From: a virus
IMG/VR virus record: IMGVR_UViG_3300020178_000002
Location: 62,001-126,000 of that record
Strand: one strand, 5' to 3'
DNA: 64,000 bases
Of this stretch, positions 33,730 through 42,997 are shown one piece after another. Each line of letters opens with the position of its first letter. Within the stretch, counting starts at the first letter, position 1. The notes under the pieces are model-generated. The model worked only from the letters and a program-made list of their open reading frames with translations. It ran no database searches and was not told the DNA's origin. The position numbers and the translations under genes were made by a program.

Positions 33730-34503
33730 ATGAAAGTTGAATTAGATGGTGGAAATATCACACTTTATCATGGAGACTGCACCGAAGTATTGAAGTCCCT
33801 ATCTCCAAACAGCGTAGAGGTTGCAGTTACATCACCTCCTTATAATCTTCACCTTGAGGGTGCTGAATACTCCAAATCTAAAACCGCTATGGCATGGAAT
33901 AAGAAGTATGAAGATTGGTATGATGACAATATGTCAGAGTGGATGTATCAAGGGTGGCAACAAAGCGTAGTGCATGAACTGGTGAGAGTTTGTAGAAGTA
34001 GCGTATTCTACAACCACAAGATCAGATATGCATACCATCCTCGCAACAAAGAAAGAAACCTTACAAACATATACCACCCTATGGATTGGCTGAACAAGTT
34101 TCCTATCTGGTGCGAAATCATCTGGGATAGGTGTGGTATAGGTCACCCCTGTGGTCGGTATCACATCCAGACCGAAAAGATCTATCAGATAGGCAAACCT
34201 TGTAAATGGGATAACAAAGATGGTCTGACCAACATTTGGAAGATCCCTCCATCAAAGAATAAAGGTCATGTGTGTACCTTCCCAGAAAAGCTGGTGGACA
34301 ACTGCATATTACCTACGACAGAAAAAGGTGACATAGTGATAGATCCTTTTCTGGGGTCTGGTACTACTGGGGTAGTCGCTGTTCAAAGAGGTCGTAAATT
34401 CATCGGGATAGAGAAAAATGAAAAGTTTTTTGAATTAGCTCTAAAAAACATAGAGGACGAGATTAAGAAAAGAGATTCATCTCTGTTCTTCTATGAGGGC
34501 TAA
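33730..34503 (+). CDS. Beta-class DNA methyltransferase
   Basis: A protein of 257 residues with TSPPY at 34-38 and DPFLGSGTTG at 205-214, the beta-class order. It begins with the ITLYHGDCTEVL element typical of this class. It is clearly distinct from the tandem pair at 13-14.7 kb in its centre (His/Trp rich, PMDWLNKFPIWCEIIWDR). The ATG at 33730 has GGAGG six bases upstream, at the polymerase stop; an upstream in-frame ATG at 33712 is less likely. Co-expression with the polymerase suggests modification of newly made DNA. Confidence 0.9.
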   Translation: MKVELDGGNITLYHGDCTEVLKSLSPNSVEVAVTSPPYNLHLEGAEYSKSKTAMAWNKKYEDWYDDNMSEWMYQGWQQSVVHELVRVCRSSVFYNHKIRYAYHPRNKERNLTNIYHPMDWLNKFPIWCEIIWDRCGIGHPCGRYHIQTEKIYQIGKPCKWDNKDGLTNIWKIPPSKNKGHVCTFPEKLVDNCILPTTEKGDIVIDPFLGSGTTGVVAVQRGRKFIGIEKNEKFFELALKNIEDEIKKRDSSLFFYEG

Positions 34504-34553
34504 TAAAGAAAGAAGTTATCTAAAAAAGAATAAAATTTAAGGAGGAAAGTATT

Positions 34554-34811
34554 ATGGGTAGAGGTGGTAGAAATAAAACCCCAGCAGAGAGGGCTTTAGA
34601 AGTAATTTGTACTATGGCAGGGATTCCTTTTTCAGAGTTCGAGCAACTCTTGAAAAAGTCACAGGGAGACAGAGCCAGAGAAAGGGATTTCCCAGAGTCA
34701 TCTTATGAGATGGTGAGGAAATCTTATTTTAATAACTCTTCTATATCGAAAGATGAGTGGAGAAAGCTATTTCAGCACTGTAAAGAACCTAAAAGCAACT
34801 TTGGAAAATAG
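34554..34811 (+). CDS. Small basic protein
   Basis: A protein of 85 residues, preceded by a strong AAGGAGG. Residues 1-12 are Gly/Arg rich, and a helix with PAERALEVICTMAGIPFSEF follows. Three bases separate it from the next gene. Function unknown. Confidence 0.55.
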   Translation: MGRGGRNKTPAERALEVICTMAGIPFSEFEQLLKKSQGDRARERDFPESSYEMVRKSYFNNSSISKDEWRKLFQHCKEPKSNFGK

Positions 34812-34813
34812 AC

Positions 34814-35122
34814 ATGACAGATAGTTTTAAAGATGAGATAGAACTTCATGCGGAAGAAAATGGGCTTTCATACCATGATGCAATCTTGGATTTGGTAGCT
34901 AAAGAAAACATGATGAGTAAAGACAGAGTAATTGCTGTGGGTTTCAGCACTCATAAAGCAATGTCTCACCTGATATACAATACATGGTCTGACTTTAGGT
35001 CTTTTTCTTTAGCTTTTAATAATCTCATTCTGGCTAAATATGTTAAGCCTGCAAGATATAATAGGACTATTAGTCAAAGTTCAATGAGAAGTCTTTACAT
35101 GAACGCTAAAAGAGCAAATTAA
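34814..35122 (+). CDS. Small protein of unknown function
   Basis: A protein of 102 residues starting MTDSFKDEIELHAEENGLSY. It is helical throughout; the HDAILDLVAKENMM helix is faintly like phage late-transcription coactivators, but too little matches to claim it. The stop overlaps that of the convergent ClpP-like gene in TTAA. Confidence 0.5.
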   Translation: MTDSFKDEIELHAEENGLSYHDAILDLVAKENMMSKDRVIAVGFSTHKAMSHLIYNTWSDFRSFSLAFNNLILAKYVKPARYNRTISQSSMRSLYMNAKRAN

Positions 35123-35763
35123 GTTCTCTCATACTTTATAATTTCATCTACAAGGCCAAGCTCAAGGCACTTCTCTGGGTTCATCCACAGATCCCTTTTA
35201 AGAAGTTCTTTGAGCTTTTTCTTTTTGAGCTTGGTGTGCTTCAAGTAGATAGACTCTAACATTTCCATGAGTGAGTCCATAGATTCTTTCTCATCTACAA
35301 GATTCCCATAAGTACCCCAGACACCTGTACTTACTTGGTGAATAAGCATAAAGCTGTGTTCTGTGATGTGTCTTTGAGCACCAACACAAGACATGATAGT
35401 TGCAGCACTCGCAGCAGATCCTTCTACATAAGTGAAGACAGGAACTTCTGATTCTAGGATATGACTAGCACCAGCAAGTCCTGAGAATGCACACCCACCA
35501 CCAGAGTTTATGTGTAAGTGGATAGGTGGGATAGAGGGTAGGCTTAGGTCAGTCATAAGATTAACAATCTGTTGACCTACACTCCTGATAGCAATCCCAA
35601 CTTCCATTACAGACTTTGGGGTGATGTCTGCATAGAGGTAAATGTGGTTATCAGAGATAGTGATGTCACCTTGGTAATTACCCTCTTGAGAACCTGCATA
35701 TACTTGTCCCTCTGAGTTTTCATAAACTCTGCGGTTTGTTGGTCTGTTTAGATACTTATTCAT
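35119..35763 (-). CDS. ClpP-like serine protease
   Basis: A protein of 214 residues with the ClpP/crotonase fold. LHINSGGGCAFSG forms the oxyanion region (84-95), GSAAS places catalytic Ser119, FMLIHQ gives His142, and the RDLWMNPEKCLELGLVDEI end gives Asp191. All three catalytic residues are present, so it should be active. Phage ClpP-like enzymes serve as prohead proteases or as partners of host Clp ATPases; no capsid gene is nearby, so neither is proven. ATG 35763 has GAGGTG upstream and overlaps the preceding stop (ATGA). Confidence 0.88.
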   Translation of the reverse strand: MNKYLNRPTNRRVYENSEGQVYAGSQEGNYQGDITISDNHIYLYADITPKSVMEVGIAIRSVGQQIVNLMTDLSLPSIPPIHLHINSGGGCAFSGLAGASHILESEVPVFTYVEGSAASAATIMSCVGAQRHITEHSFMLIHQVSTGVWGTYGNLVDEKESMDSLMEMLESIYLKHTKLKKKKLKELLKRDLWMNPEKCLELGLVDEIIKYERT

Positions 35764-36182
35764 ACAGTCACCTCTCTTATGATGTGGTAACCTTCTAGCC
35801 AAGCAATGACTAAAGGTCTGAGTAATGGGTTTGTTATTGGGGAGAAGCAATCAGGCATCTTTCTATTTCCCATTTGACACTTTTTCTTATCGAATGAGAG
35901 GCAGACGTTTTGCTCATCACAATCTTTAGGTACTTTTAGCATTTTTAAGCACCCATTTGGCTCTCTAAGCCCAGAGTTTAACAAAGGAGTACAATCACCC
36001 CTAGAGGCTCTGTCTATTGTCTCTATTTCGATTTCTGGAATCAATGAGGACATTTCAAGCTCCGAGATTTCATAGTATGCCCCCCAGTTGTTTTCTGTGG
36101 GTATAATTCTAGCAATCCGAACCTCACCCCATGTAGGATCAAAAAATCTGCTGAATATAATGCCATCTCTTCTATAAGTCAT
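35760..36182 (-). CDS. Unknown cysteine-containing protein
   Basis: A protein of 140 residues, preceded by AAGGGGG. The N-terminal half is beta-rich (GEVRIARIIPTENNWGAYY); the C-terminal half has a cysteine cluster (CLKMLKVPKDCDEQNVC, then KKKCQMG and PDCF) that may bind metal. It is coupled to the ClpP-like gene by an ATGA overlap, so it could be an adaptor or substrate for it (inference from coupling only). Confidence 0.55.
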   Translation of the reverse strand: MTYRRDGIIFSRFFDPTWGEVRIARIIPTENNWGAYYEISELEMSSLIPEIEIETIDRASRGDCTPLLNSGLREPNGCLKMLKVPKDCDEQNVCLSFDKKKCQMGNRKMPDCFSPITNPLLRPLVIAWLEGYHIIREVTV

Positions 36183-36231
36183 AGATGCAACCCCCTTATT
36201 TTAATTAACAGACAAGATTTAAGGATTATTA

Positions 36232-36828
36232 ATGTCAGAAATTGAGCCTCGTTTAGTTGTTTTAGAAGGAAGTGACCGAGTTTATGAGACTTTCGTTAAG
36301 CCATACCTTTCTAAGTTTAAGTCAGTTTCTTTAACAAATGAAGATGTTAAAAAACTAAAAGACAAGGTAGAAGCGATCAAGAAAGTAAAAGAAAAAGAAT
36401 ACTGGTTTGATTCAGGGTCTATGGAAAAGAGATGGATGACAGGTTGGGGTGGAGAACTTGCTGTTGAAAAGTATCTGGGCTTGAAAGTTGCAGACTTCAC
36501 TATTGGCAAAGCATACAACTATGCTTACTCTGACTTAAAAGAAGCAGGGTATGATGTAGGTGTTAAAACCTGTAATGAGGGAGACTTCCCTTTATTAAAA
36601 AAGCCTAGTGTATCTAGTCAAATCAATACTGAGATCTTTGTGATGAAAAGAGATGATCTTAATTATTTGATTTGTGGTCTTGGTTCTCGAGAAGTTTTGA
36701 ACAACCCAAAAAACTATTCTTCGCTTCTTGTAAGAAGCCCTTCTGTTAGACATAAAGCCTGCTTCTATAGGTTTGATCTATTGAAGCATGACTTTAGCCT
36801 TGAAGATCTTAGAGAGTATTGTTCTTAA
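36232..36828 (+). CDS. Possible PD-(D/E)XK-like nuclease-fold protein
   Basis: A protein of 198 residues, with AAGGA before the ATG. The core GGELAVEKYLGL (Glu75), then YSDLKEAGYDVGVKTCNEGDFPLL resembles the restriction-endonuclease fold pattern of E, D and xVK in a beta hairpin. However, the acidic residue directly before VK is Gly, so the motif is imperfect and activity is uncertain. The gene end overlaps the convergent RecD2-like gene by 20 bases. It could be an inactive fold member. Confidence 0.45.
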   Translation: MSEIEPRLVVLEGSDRVYETFVKPYLSKFKSVSLTNEDVKKLKDKVEAIKKVKEKEYWFDSGSMEKRWMTGWGGELAVEKYLGLKVADFTIGKAYNYAYSDLKEAGYDVGVKTCNEGDFPLLKKPSVSSQINTEIFVMKRDDLNYLICGLGSREVLNNPKNYSSLLVRSPSVRHKACFYRFDLLKHDFSLEDLREYCS

Positions 36829-38893
36829 ATCTTCTACTTAGTCCAGAGAACCCGTGATTCTTTTTTTGATTGTAAACACAAGTAGCTAAAGCACCAGAAT
36901 CACCCACAAGGTATACTTCATCTTTCGCTCTTGTTATAGCAGTATATAGTAAAGACCTTTGCAATAAGTTAGAGCTACAGCTACTGACTAAAGGCATGAT
37001 AATAAGGTCATACTCCAGACCTTGGCTTTTATGTACAGTGGTAGCATAAGCAAGTCTTAAGATTTTCGATACTTGGTCTCTAGGGATAGAAACTATTTGA
37101 TCTTGCACACCTTTAATCAGAACATCAACAGAGCTTTTGTTAATGCCACAAATACGACCAACATCTCCATTAAAGACCTCTAAGTCATATTCATTCTTGG
37201 TGATCATTACTCGGTCACCCTCTCTCAAGGTGTCTTTTCCAATTTTTAAACGAGAGCCTCCAATGTCAGGATTGAGAACAGACCTCAACTCTTTGTTTAA
37301 GTTGGTCACACCTAACAGGCCATGATGTGTAGGGCTTATAACATGAAAGTCCACATCATCTATATGGAAGTCTCTACAAAGAGAGATGATAGCTTCTAGT
37401 GCTTTTTGTTCTGACTCTTTCTCTAAAAAGTGAAACTCAGTATTACTTTGGGGAGTGATTCCATTATGAACATCATGTGCTGCTTGTGTGACTCCAGAGC
37501 CTTCACCTTGTCTAAAGACTTCCACAAGGTGTGTTCTTGGTACACTTTGACTTTCAATAATATCGGAAAGAACAAAGCCAGCACCTACAGGTGGTAGCTG
37601 TGCAATGTCTCCAACCATAATAACTCTACACTTAGGTGCTATCCCTCTCATCATTCTCCACATGAGGTGAAGATCTACCATAGAGGACTCATCAATAATC
37701 AGAACAGTTTCTGTTCTAGGGTTATTAATGTGATGTTTCCAGATTTCAGCTCTAGGGTTTACTTTTGTTAGGATAGGTTTTAGGTTTTCTGATTCTTCTT
37801 CTTTTTTAATTCCCTCATAGTCTGACTTCTTTTCATCAGATTCAGAGGGCTGACCTGCACCAAAAGCTCTATGTATAGTTACAGCTTTAACACCTGAGAG
37901 TATGGTAGCTCTTTTTGCAGCGATTCCTGTGGGTGCGACAAGTAAGATTTGTTCTTGGTAATCAATTAGGATTTTGCAGATAGTAGACAAGATAGTTGTT
38001 TTACCTGTACCAGGCAAACCTGTGACTATAGAGAAAGGTTCAGTGATTCCTTGTCTTATTGCATTAACTTGAGTGTCTGTAAGATTGTATCTAGTATAGC
38101 TCTTTATTTCTTCATCAGAGATTTCGATTCCAGATTGCTTTCTAACAGGAGAAGTGACTAAGCTTGCTACTTCTTCTTCCATTTGATGATAAGCGGGCAA
38201 ATAAAGGCATTTCTTGCTCTCATTCCTATCAATAATCATCTTTGGAGGGTCACACTCGACCATTTCTTTTATGCACTTTGCAATTTCAGTAGGTTCAGTG
38301 ATTCCTGTAAGTAGAGAAGCATCTCTAAAAACAGTATTACTATCTAAGAAACAGTTGCCTTGTTGTACTCCTTGAGCCATAGACCAGAAGATGCAGGCTT
38401 GAACTCTATATGGGTTAGTGATGTTATACTTATCTTCCATAAGAGTTTTAGCAATAGCATCAGCACCTTGAAAAGAAACACCTTTGTAAACAAGATACCA
38501 AGGATTTTCTTTAATCATATCAGGATTGCTTTTGATTTCTCTCCACAAGCTATTGATGATACTAACAGGTATGCCAGAATCTACAAGAGAGCTAATAAGT
38601 TCTAATGAGGATTCCATTTCTGGGTTAGACCACTCAGCCCATTGGGTGAGAGCAGTTCCTTTTAGAAACTTTGGGTTAATAGGGTTTCGAGAGATCTCAA
38701 GAACAGGCTTATTGTTTTTATCTAGCTTTCGTTTGCCTGAAAAAGTAAAGACAGAGCCACTAGAAACAGGTCCTACAACATTTCCTTTAACAACAATAGG
38801 TTCTGTTCCTATTTCTGAAGCTACAATACACCTAAGAATATAATAAGGTGGGTTTGCAAATATTTGGCTTAAAACTTTACTGGCATAATACAT
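36809..38893 (-). CDS. RecD2-like DNA helicase
   Basis: A protein of 694 residues of superfamily 1B. An N-terminal helical region with KENPWYLVYKGVSFQGADAIA (helix-hairpin-helix type, as in RecD2) is followed by Walker A GLPGTGKTT near 292-300, DESSMVD (motif II), GDIAQLPPVG (motif III), VHKSQGLEYD (motif V) and YTAITRAKDEVYLVGD (motif VI). It should move 5' to 3' on single-stranded DNA, like T4 Dda or RecD2, in replication restart or recombination. ATG 38893 is preceded by AAGGAG; a further upstream start is unlikely. It overlaps the gene before it by 17 bases. Confidence 0.92.
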   Translation of the reverse strand: MYYASKVLSQIFANPPYYILRCIVASEIGTEPIVVKGNVVGPVSSGSVFTFSGKRKLDKNNKPVLEISRNPINPKFLKGTALTQWAEWSNPEMESSLELISSLVDSGIPVSIINSLWREIKSNPDMIKENPWYLVYKGVSFQGADAIAKTLMEDKYNITNPYRVQACIFWSMAQGVQQGNCFLDSNTVFRDASLLTGITEPTEIAKCIKEMVECDPPKMIIDRNESKKCLYLPAYHQMEEEVASLVTSPVRKQSGIEISDEEIKSYTRYNLTDTQVNAIRQGITEPFSIVTGLPGTGKTTILSTICKILIDYQEQILLVAPTGIAAKRATILSGVKAVTIHRAFGAGQPSESDEKKSDYEGIKKEEESENLKPILTKVNPRAEIWKHHINNPRTETVLIIDESSMVDLHLMWRMMRGIAPKCRVIMVGDIAQLPPVGAGFVLSDIIESQSVPRTHLVEVFRQGEGSGVTQAAHDVHNGITPQSNTEFHFLEKESEQKALEAIISLCRDFHIDDVDFHVISPTHHGLLGVTNLNKELRSVLNPDIGGSRLKIGKDTLREGDRVMITKNEYDLEVFNGDVGRICGINKSSVDVLIKGVQDQIVSIPRDQVSKILRLAYATTVHKSQGLEYDLIIMPLVSSCSSNLLQRSLLYTAITRAKDEVYLVGDSGALATCVYNQKKNHGFSGLSRRFKNNTL

Positions 38894-39377
38894 CTTGGTT
38901 CTCCTTCCACCAACTTCTAAAGCCATTTATAAAGGGATTAAATAATTCATCAAGACAACCTACATCAAGACAATCTATAAGGTACTCAAATGGATATATG
39001 TCCTCAAAGACCCTCCATGCAAAACTATAACAGGATTCTTGAGGTACGACTGTTAAGACTTCAACCTTTATCTTTTTATTTTCTTTTAGACAGAACCTAT
39101 CTAGTTGCCATCTTTTGTAGCTTGCAATCTTTTCTTCCCATCTTTTATCTAAATAAAGGTTTCGAATCCAAGTCTCATCAATATCATTTATGCTATTGAG
39201 AGGGGGCGATAAAGAGGGCGATTTTTCTTCTCGGATGAAATTTAATTCTTCCATAGTAGAAGCAATGGCTTTTTCTATAGGTAATATCCCATTAGTATGG
39301 TTTACAAACCCATCTTCCATTAAGATTGGGATGGCCTCTTTAAGACCCCCAGAGTTTTTAGTGAATAGCATATACAA
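38877..39377 (-). CDS. Unknown protein upstream of RecD2-like helicase
   Basis: A protein of 166 residues (TTG at 39377 with AAGGA six bases upstream, or ATG two codons later). Aromatic-rich C-terminal part with CYSFAWRVFEDIYPFEYL and FINGFRSWW. It is coupled to the helicase by overlap. No family recognised. Confidence 0.55.
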   Translation of the reverse strand: MYMLFTKNSGGLKEAIPILMEDGFVNHTNGILPIEKAIASTMEELNFIREEKSPSLSPPLNSINDIDETWIRNLYLDKRWEEKIASYKRWQLDRFCLKENKKIKVEVLTVVPQESCYSFAWRVFEDIYPFEYLIDCLDVGCLDELFNPFINGFRSWWKENQDVLCQ

Positions 39378-39412
39378 TTATTGTCCTTAAAAAGTGTGTG
39401 CTTTAATCCCTA

Positions 39413-39424
39413 ATCTTATAAGAT
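39413..39424. promoter_or_regulatory. Divergent promoter-like palindrome
   Basis: ATCTTATAAGAT is a perfect palindrome midway between divergent genes starting at 39377 (minus) and 39454 (plus). It offers TATAAG on both strands at 30-40 bases from each start, so one site may serve both directions or bind a regulator. Confidence 0.35.
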
Positions 39425-39453
39425 AGGAAACTTAACAAGGAGATAAATTAAAC

Positions 39454-40155
39454 ATGGTATGTAAAAAGTGCAATGGCTTTGGGTACATTCAAAGTGACGA
39501 TGGTCATATGGGAATCCCACGAGCAATTCAATGTGAATGTAAGATTAAAAAAGCCCTAGCAGACCAAGCTGAAAGAGCATGGGCAAATTTAAGTCTAGTC
39601 CCTGTAAAGAAAAGCTCTCCACTGAGTAAGTTGTTCTCTAAGAACCTTGTAATATCTTCAGAGAAAGACATTTTAAGGATGCATTTAAGAACCTGCTTTG
39701 CAAAGCAGAATAGACCCTCTCACTTTTACAAAGTCATTGGTGACCACACTCTAATGTCAGCTTGGCTAGGAAGTATGCATGTGCAAGGGATTGCAGTTGC
39801 TGACCCAGATTTCCAAAGAGAGTTAAAAGTTTATTCTCTTGAAGACCTAGCAGAGTCTCCACAATTATTAGTTGTAAGACTTGGTACTAAGATGGCAAGA
39901 AATTCTGCTATGCCAGAAGTCTTGGTAGAGGCCATTGAAATTAGAGAACACTTAAACAAGCCTACTTGGTTGGTAGAAGAACCATATAAACCTCTTGAAG
40001 AAGGACATCTTTCATGGAGTCCAACTTTAGAGGATATGATTGAGACTTGGGAGAAGGTTATCCTAACCACCCCAGAGGGGAAAAAGACAAAGCAAAAAAC
40101 AGGTAGTGGTAGAACAACTACATCTTTAGGAAGCCATAAGAGGGTTAAGCTGTAA
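39454..40155 (+). CDS. Putative replicative helicase loader with zinc finger
   Basis: A protein of 233 residues. CKKCNGFGY (3-11) plus CECK (27-30) form a DnaJ-like zinc finger, as at the start of some phage DnaC/DnaI-type loaders. The rest has an AAA-like rhythm (PQLLVVRLGTKMARN; PTWLVEEPY) but no Walker A, so it may be a non-ATPase relative. It lies directly upstream of the DnaB-like gene and overlaps it (TAATG). Role inferred mostly from context. Confidence 0.55.
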   Translation: MVCKKCNGFGYIQSDDGHMGIPRAIQCECKIKKALADQAERAWANLSLVPVKKSSPLSKLFSKNLVISSEKDILRMHLRTCFAKQNRPSHFYKVIGDHTLMSAWLGSMHVQGIAVADPDFQRELKVYSLEDLAESPQLLVVRLGTKMARNSAMPEVLVEAIEIREHLNKPTWLVEEPYKPLEEGHLSWSPTLEDMIETWEKVILTTPEGKKTKQKTGSGRTTTSLGSHKRVKL

Positions 40156-41675
40156 TGAGTAATATTTTAAGAAGTATTGTTCCATCACCAAGTTCTGGTG
40201 ATAATGAAAAACTAATGTACCAAAACTTTATTACTTTGAGGGAGTCTGTCTTAAGATTCGATATGCCCTCTGATGTAAATATTTATGAGTACATCAAAGA
40301 CTTTAGTCAAAAGCATGGTCACTTACCTAATGCTAAAAGTATTCGAGATTACTTTGAGCAAAACCAGAGCTTTGATGAAGCGGATAGGATACAGCAGATA
40401 AGTACACAAAGTGTTGCTTATCGAGGTGACTTTATCTCTCTAATAGAAAAGTCTGTTGAAGAGGGTAGGCTTACTAATCTAGCTTCTATGCTTGCTGATG
40501 CTAAGATGATAGCTAAGTCAGGTCTTGAAATTAAAGAGGGTAAGACTAAGAGAACTCTAAAAGGTGCAAGGGATGCTAGTAATCACCTCTTGAACCAGAT
40601 CTCAAAAATCAACACACCTACTTTTGGTAGTCGTATTGGTGGAGAAGCACTTAGTGATGGTGATGACTTCTGGGATGCTTATGAGAAAGCTAAGAACAGT
40701 GAGTTAGACATCAGACCAATGACAGGATTATCTGTCATTGACAATGCTATTGGTGGTTTCAAAAAGAAAGAGCTTTATATCTTAGCAGCTTTTACAGGTC
40801 ACTTGAAATCAACTAGCTCTTTAAATTGGGTTTATAATCAAGCAATCTATGGTGGCACTAACACCATTTACTTCTCATTAGAGATGCACTACCCACAGTG
40901 TCGAAGGATTATCTACACCTACCACTCAATGCACCCTAAGTTTAGAAAGAAGCGTATTGCTTTAGGACTTCAAACAGGTCAGACAGATGTCTGTATAGAC
41001 CCTAAGAAGATTAAAGAGGGTACACTGACCAAAGACGAAGAGGCATTTATGAAAGAGGTTGTTAAAGATCTCAATGATGGTGTTAAGTCTGGTCAATATG
41101 GCTCACTTCGATTTGAAGTAGCTGACCCTAATTTGATGGACTTTACAGTTGAAGATTTAAGAGCAAGAGCAGAAGCGATTGCACAATCTGAGTCAGTAAA
41201 GATGATTGTAGTAGACCACGCTCTCTTGGTATCTCCTAGAAGATGGGTAGCTAGTACAACAGACAGGCTTAATGAGGTTATTCGTGACCTTAAAAAGACT
41301 GCTCTGGGCTTCAATAGAGGTGAGGGTATTCCTATTCTTTGCTTGTTCCAAATTAGTCGTGAGGGCTTCAAGTCAGCAGAAAAGAATGGTGGCTCTTATA
41401 ACCTAACTCACTTGAGTTATGCAAATGAAGCAGAGCGTTCTGCGGATGTGGTTATCTCAAGTTGGTTTGGTGAAGACATGAAGCAGAACTCACAGGTTAA
41501 GTATCAATGCCTAAAGTCTAGAGATCAAGCTCCTTTCGATAACTTTGAAGCTCAGATTTCATGGCCTGCTGGTCGAGTTCTTGATATGCCTTTACAGTTT
41601 CAATCTAGTACAGCCAAAAGCAAGCCTGCCCCTAAGGGAGATGCTTTAGATAAGATACTAGATGAGGAACTTTAA
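40155..41675 (+). CDS. DnaB-like replicative helicase
   Basis: A protein of 506 residues. The N-terminal part is helical; the C-terminal part is a RecA-type domain: MTGLSVIDNAIGGFKKKELYIL, then AFTGHLKSTSS (212-222) at the Walker A position, FSLEM, MIVVDHALLV as Walker B, CLFQISREG and RSADVVIS. The P-loop reads TGHLKST, lacking the Gly that normally precedes Lys. Everything else follows the DnaB family, which unwinds DNA ahead of the fork as a hexamer. It starts in overlap with the loader gene and ends in overlap with the next gene. Confidence 0.85.
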   Translation: MSNILRSIVPSPSSGDNEKLMYQNFITLRESVLRFDMPSDVNIYEYIKDFSQKHGHLPNAKSIRDYFEQNQSFDEADRIQQISTQSVAYRGDFISLIEKSVEEGRLTNLASMLADAKMIAKSGLEIKEGKTKRTLKGARDASNHLLNQISKINTPTFGSRIGGEALSDGDDFWDAYEKAKNSELDIRPMTGLSVIDNAIGGFKKKELYILAAFTGHLKSTSSLNWVYNQAIYGGTNTIYFSLEMHYPQCRRIIYTYHSMHPKFRKKRIALGLQTGQTDVCIDPKKIKEGTLTKDEEAFMKEVVKDLNDGVKSGQYGSLRFEVADPNLMDFTVEDLRARAEAIAQSESVKMIVVDHALLVSPRRWVASTTDRLNEVIRDLKKTALGFNRGEGIPILCLFQISREGFKSAEKNGGSYNLTHLSYANEAERSADVVISSWFGEDMKQNSQVKYQCLKSRDQAPFDNFEAQISWPAGRVLDMPLQFQSSTAKSKPAPKGDALDKILDEEL

Positions 41676-41986
41676 TGAGAAGAAAGAAAAATGATGACCT
41701 TTATTTCATTCAATCTGCAAAGACAGGGATGATTAAAATAGGAAGATCTAAGAACCCAGAAAAAAGACTGAAGCAACTCCAGACAGGCTCTCCAAATAAG
41801 CTTAAGCTTATAGCTTCTTTTAAAGAAGAGGGCTGGAGAGAGTCTGAACTCCATGAGCATTTAAGAGAGTGGAAAGTTAGAAGCAATGGAGAATGGTTTA
41901 CCTATGATTGTGTAGGTAATATACCCAAGCACTTCTATGAAAGAATAGAGTGGGGCTCTTTTGATGATTGGTGGGAGAGTCCTTAG
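41675..41986 (+). CDS. T5orf172/MUG113-like (GIY-YIG superfamily) protein
   Basis: A protein of 103 residues. LYFIQ, then MIKIGRSKNPEKRLKQLQTG, SPNKLKLIAS, ESELHEHL and GEWF follow the T5orf172/MUG113 domain, a compact GIY-YIG nuclease relative. The Arg-x-x-x-Leu helix and terminal Glu of the active site are present. Such genes in phages are thought to nick DNA or act as small mobile or regulatory nucleases; the target is unknown. The start overlaps the helicase stop (TAATG) and the stop overlaps a convergent gene by four bases. Confidence 0.82.
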   Translation: MRRKKNDDLYFIQSAKTGMIKIGRSKNPEKRLKQLQTGSPNKLKLIASFKEEGWRESELHEHLREWKVRSNGEWFTYDCVGNIPKHFYERIEWGSFDDWWESP

Positions 41987-42957
41987 TAAGTCTGGAACTT
42001 TTGTAAGAGGTGATCTCTTTTTTGTTCCGCAATCTTGCTTAGGGTTACTCCCATACACTTTTTGTTAAGATAATCCTCTATAGAAGAGATAAGCTTATTC
42101 TTAGCTAACTGCACTTCTTTAGAATATCTTTGCTCATTATATGGAGTCTCAAGCTCCCAATCTTTTAGGCTCTTTTCATAGAACTTCATATCTTGATTTC
42201 GTTTTTCCACCTTTTCTTTTGAAAGGTGGCTCTTAAATTGGTCTTCAATTTTTAAGAGAGTCTCTTCTGTGTCTCTTATAGCAACAAGAACAAACAAGAA
42301 GTTTTTCTTCTTAAAGATATCTCTTTGGACATAGAGAACTTTGTCATAGAATGCTCTTATTTCAAGACCAAACTTCTTTTTTATTACATCACTCAGATAT
42401 TTAATATTGGTGTACTTGCTGAAATTGCTTTCTAAGAACCCTATCCAAGTCTCTTCAAAGTCTCTCTTGTAAGAAGATATTTTCACATAGAGATTAGAAC
42501 TATTGTAAAGAGCAATCCTATAATCTTTAGGGTTTATTTTTAATGGGTTTAATGATTTGTTCAGATCTTCTATCTTCTCTAGTTCACTAATGTTGTATAG
42601 CTTCTCTATTATCTTTCTCACAGTTCGACTACCTAGAGATTTCTTTATAGCACCTGGTTTCTTTTCTTCAATCTTATTTAACATTTCTAATTCTTTAGAA
42701 ACGACCTTTGCTATTTTTATAGGCAGGTTTGAAACAAAGTCATCAGGATAAACAGAAGTTAGCCCCCCATAAGGACTTCTCTCATATTTGTAATACTGTC
42801 GGCCTATAACATCACCAGAGTTATTGTAAAGGTAGTCTCCTGCATAAATCCCCTTTTTTTTAGCTAGAGCGTCTACTTTCATTATATCAAGAGATGAGCC
42901 ATAGACCTCTAAAAAAGTACCTTCTCTTGTCTTAAAAGTTTTATATCTTATCTTCAT
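41983..42957 (-). CDS. Unknown protein
   Basis: A protein of 324 residues with GAAGGAG before the ATG. It is Lys-rich and mostly helical, with beta pieces at the start (KTREGTFLEVYGSS) and centre (KKKNFLFVLVAI) and a long charged C-terminal helix region. No membrane segment or catalytic motif is apparent. Function unknown. Confidence 0.6.
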   Translation of the reverse strand: MKIRYKTFKTREGTFLEVYGSSLDIMKVDALAKKKGIYAGDYLYNNSGDVIGRQYYKYERSPYGGLTSVYPDDFVSNLPIKIAKVVSKELEMLNKIEEKKPGAIKKSLGSRTVRKIIEKLYNISELEKIEDLNKSLNPLKINPKDYRIALYNSSNLYVKISSYKRDFEETWIGFLESNFSKYTNIKYLSDVIKKKFGLEIRAFYDKVLYVQRDIFKKKNFLFVLVAIRDTEETLLKIEDQFKSHLSKEKVEKRNQDMKFYEKSLKDWELETPYNEQRYSKEVQLAKNKLISSIEDYLNKKCMGVTLSKIAEQKRDHLLQKFQTY

Positions 42958-42997
42958 AACAGAACTCCTTCTTCAATCGAGTGTCATATAAAGAGTA

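Noticed and set aside
34814-35122. T4 gp33-like late coactivator
   Set aside because: Only one helix is vaguely similar; no clamp-binding tail was seen. Left as unknown.
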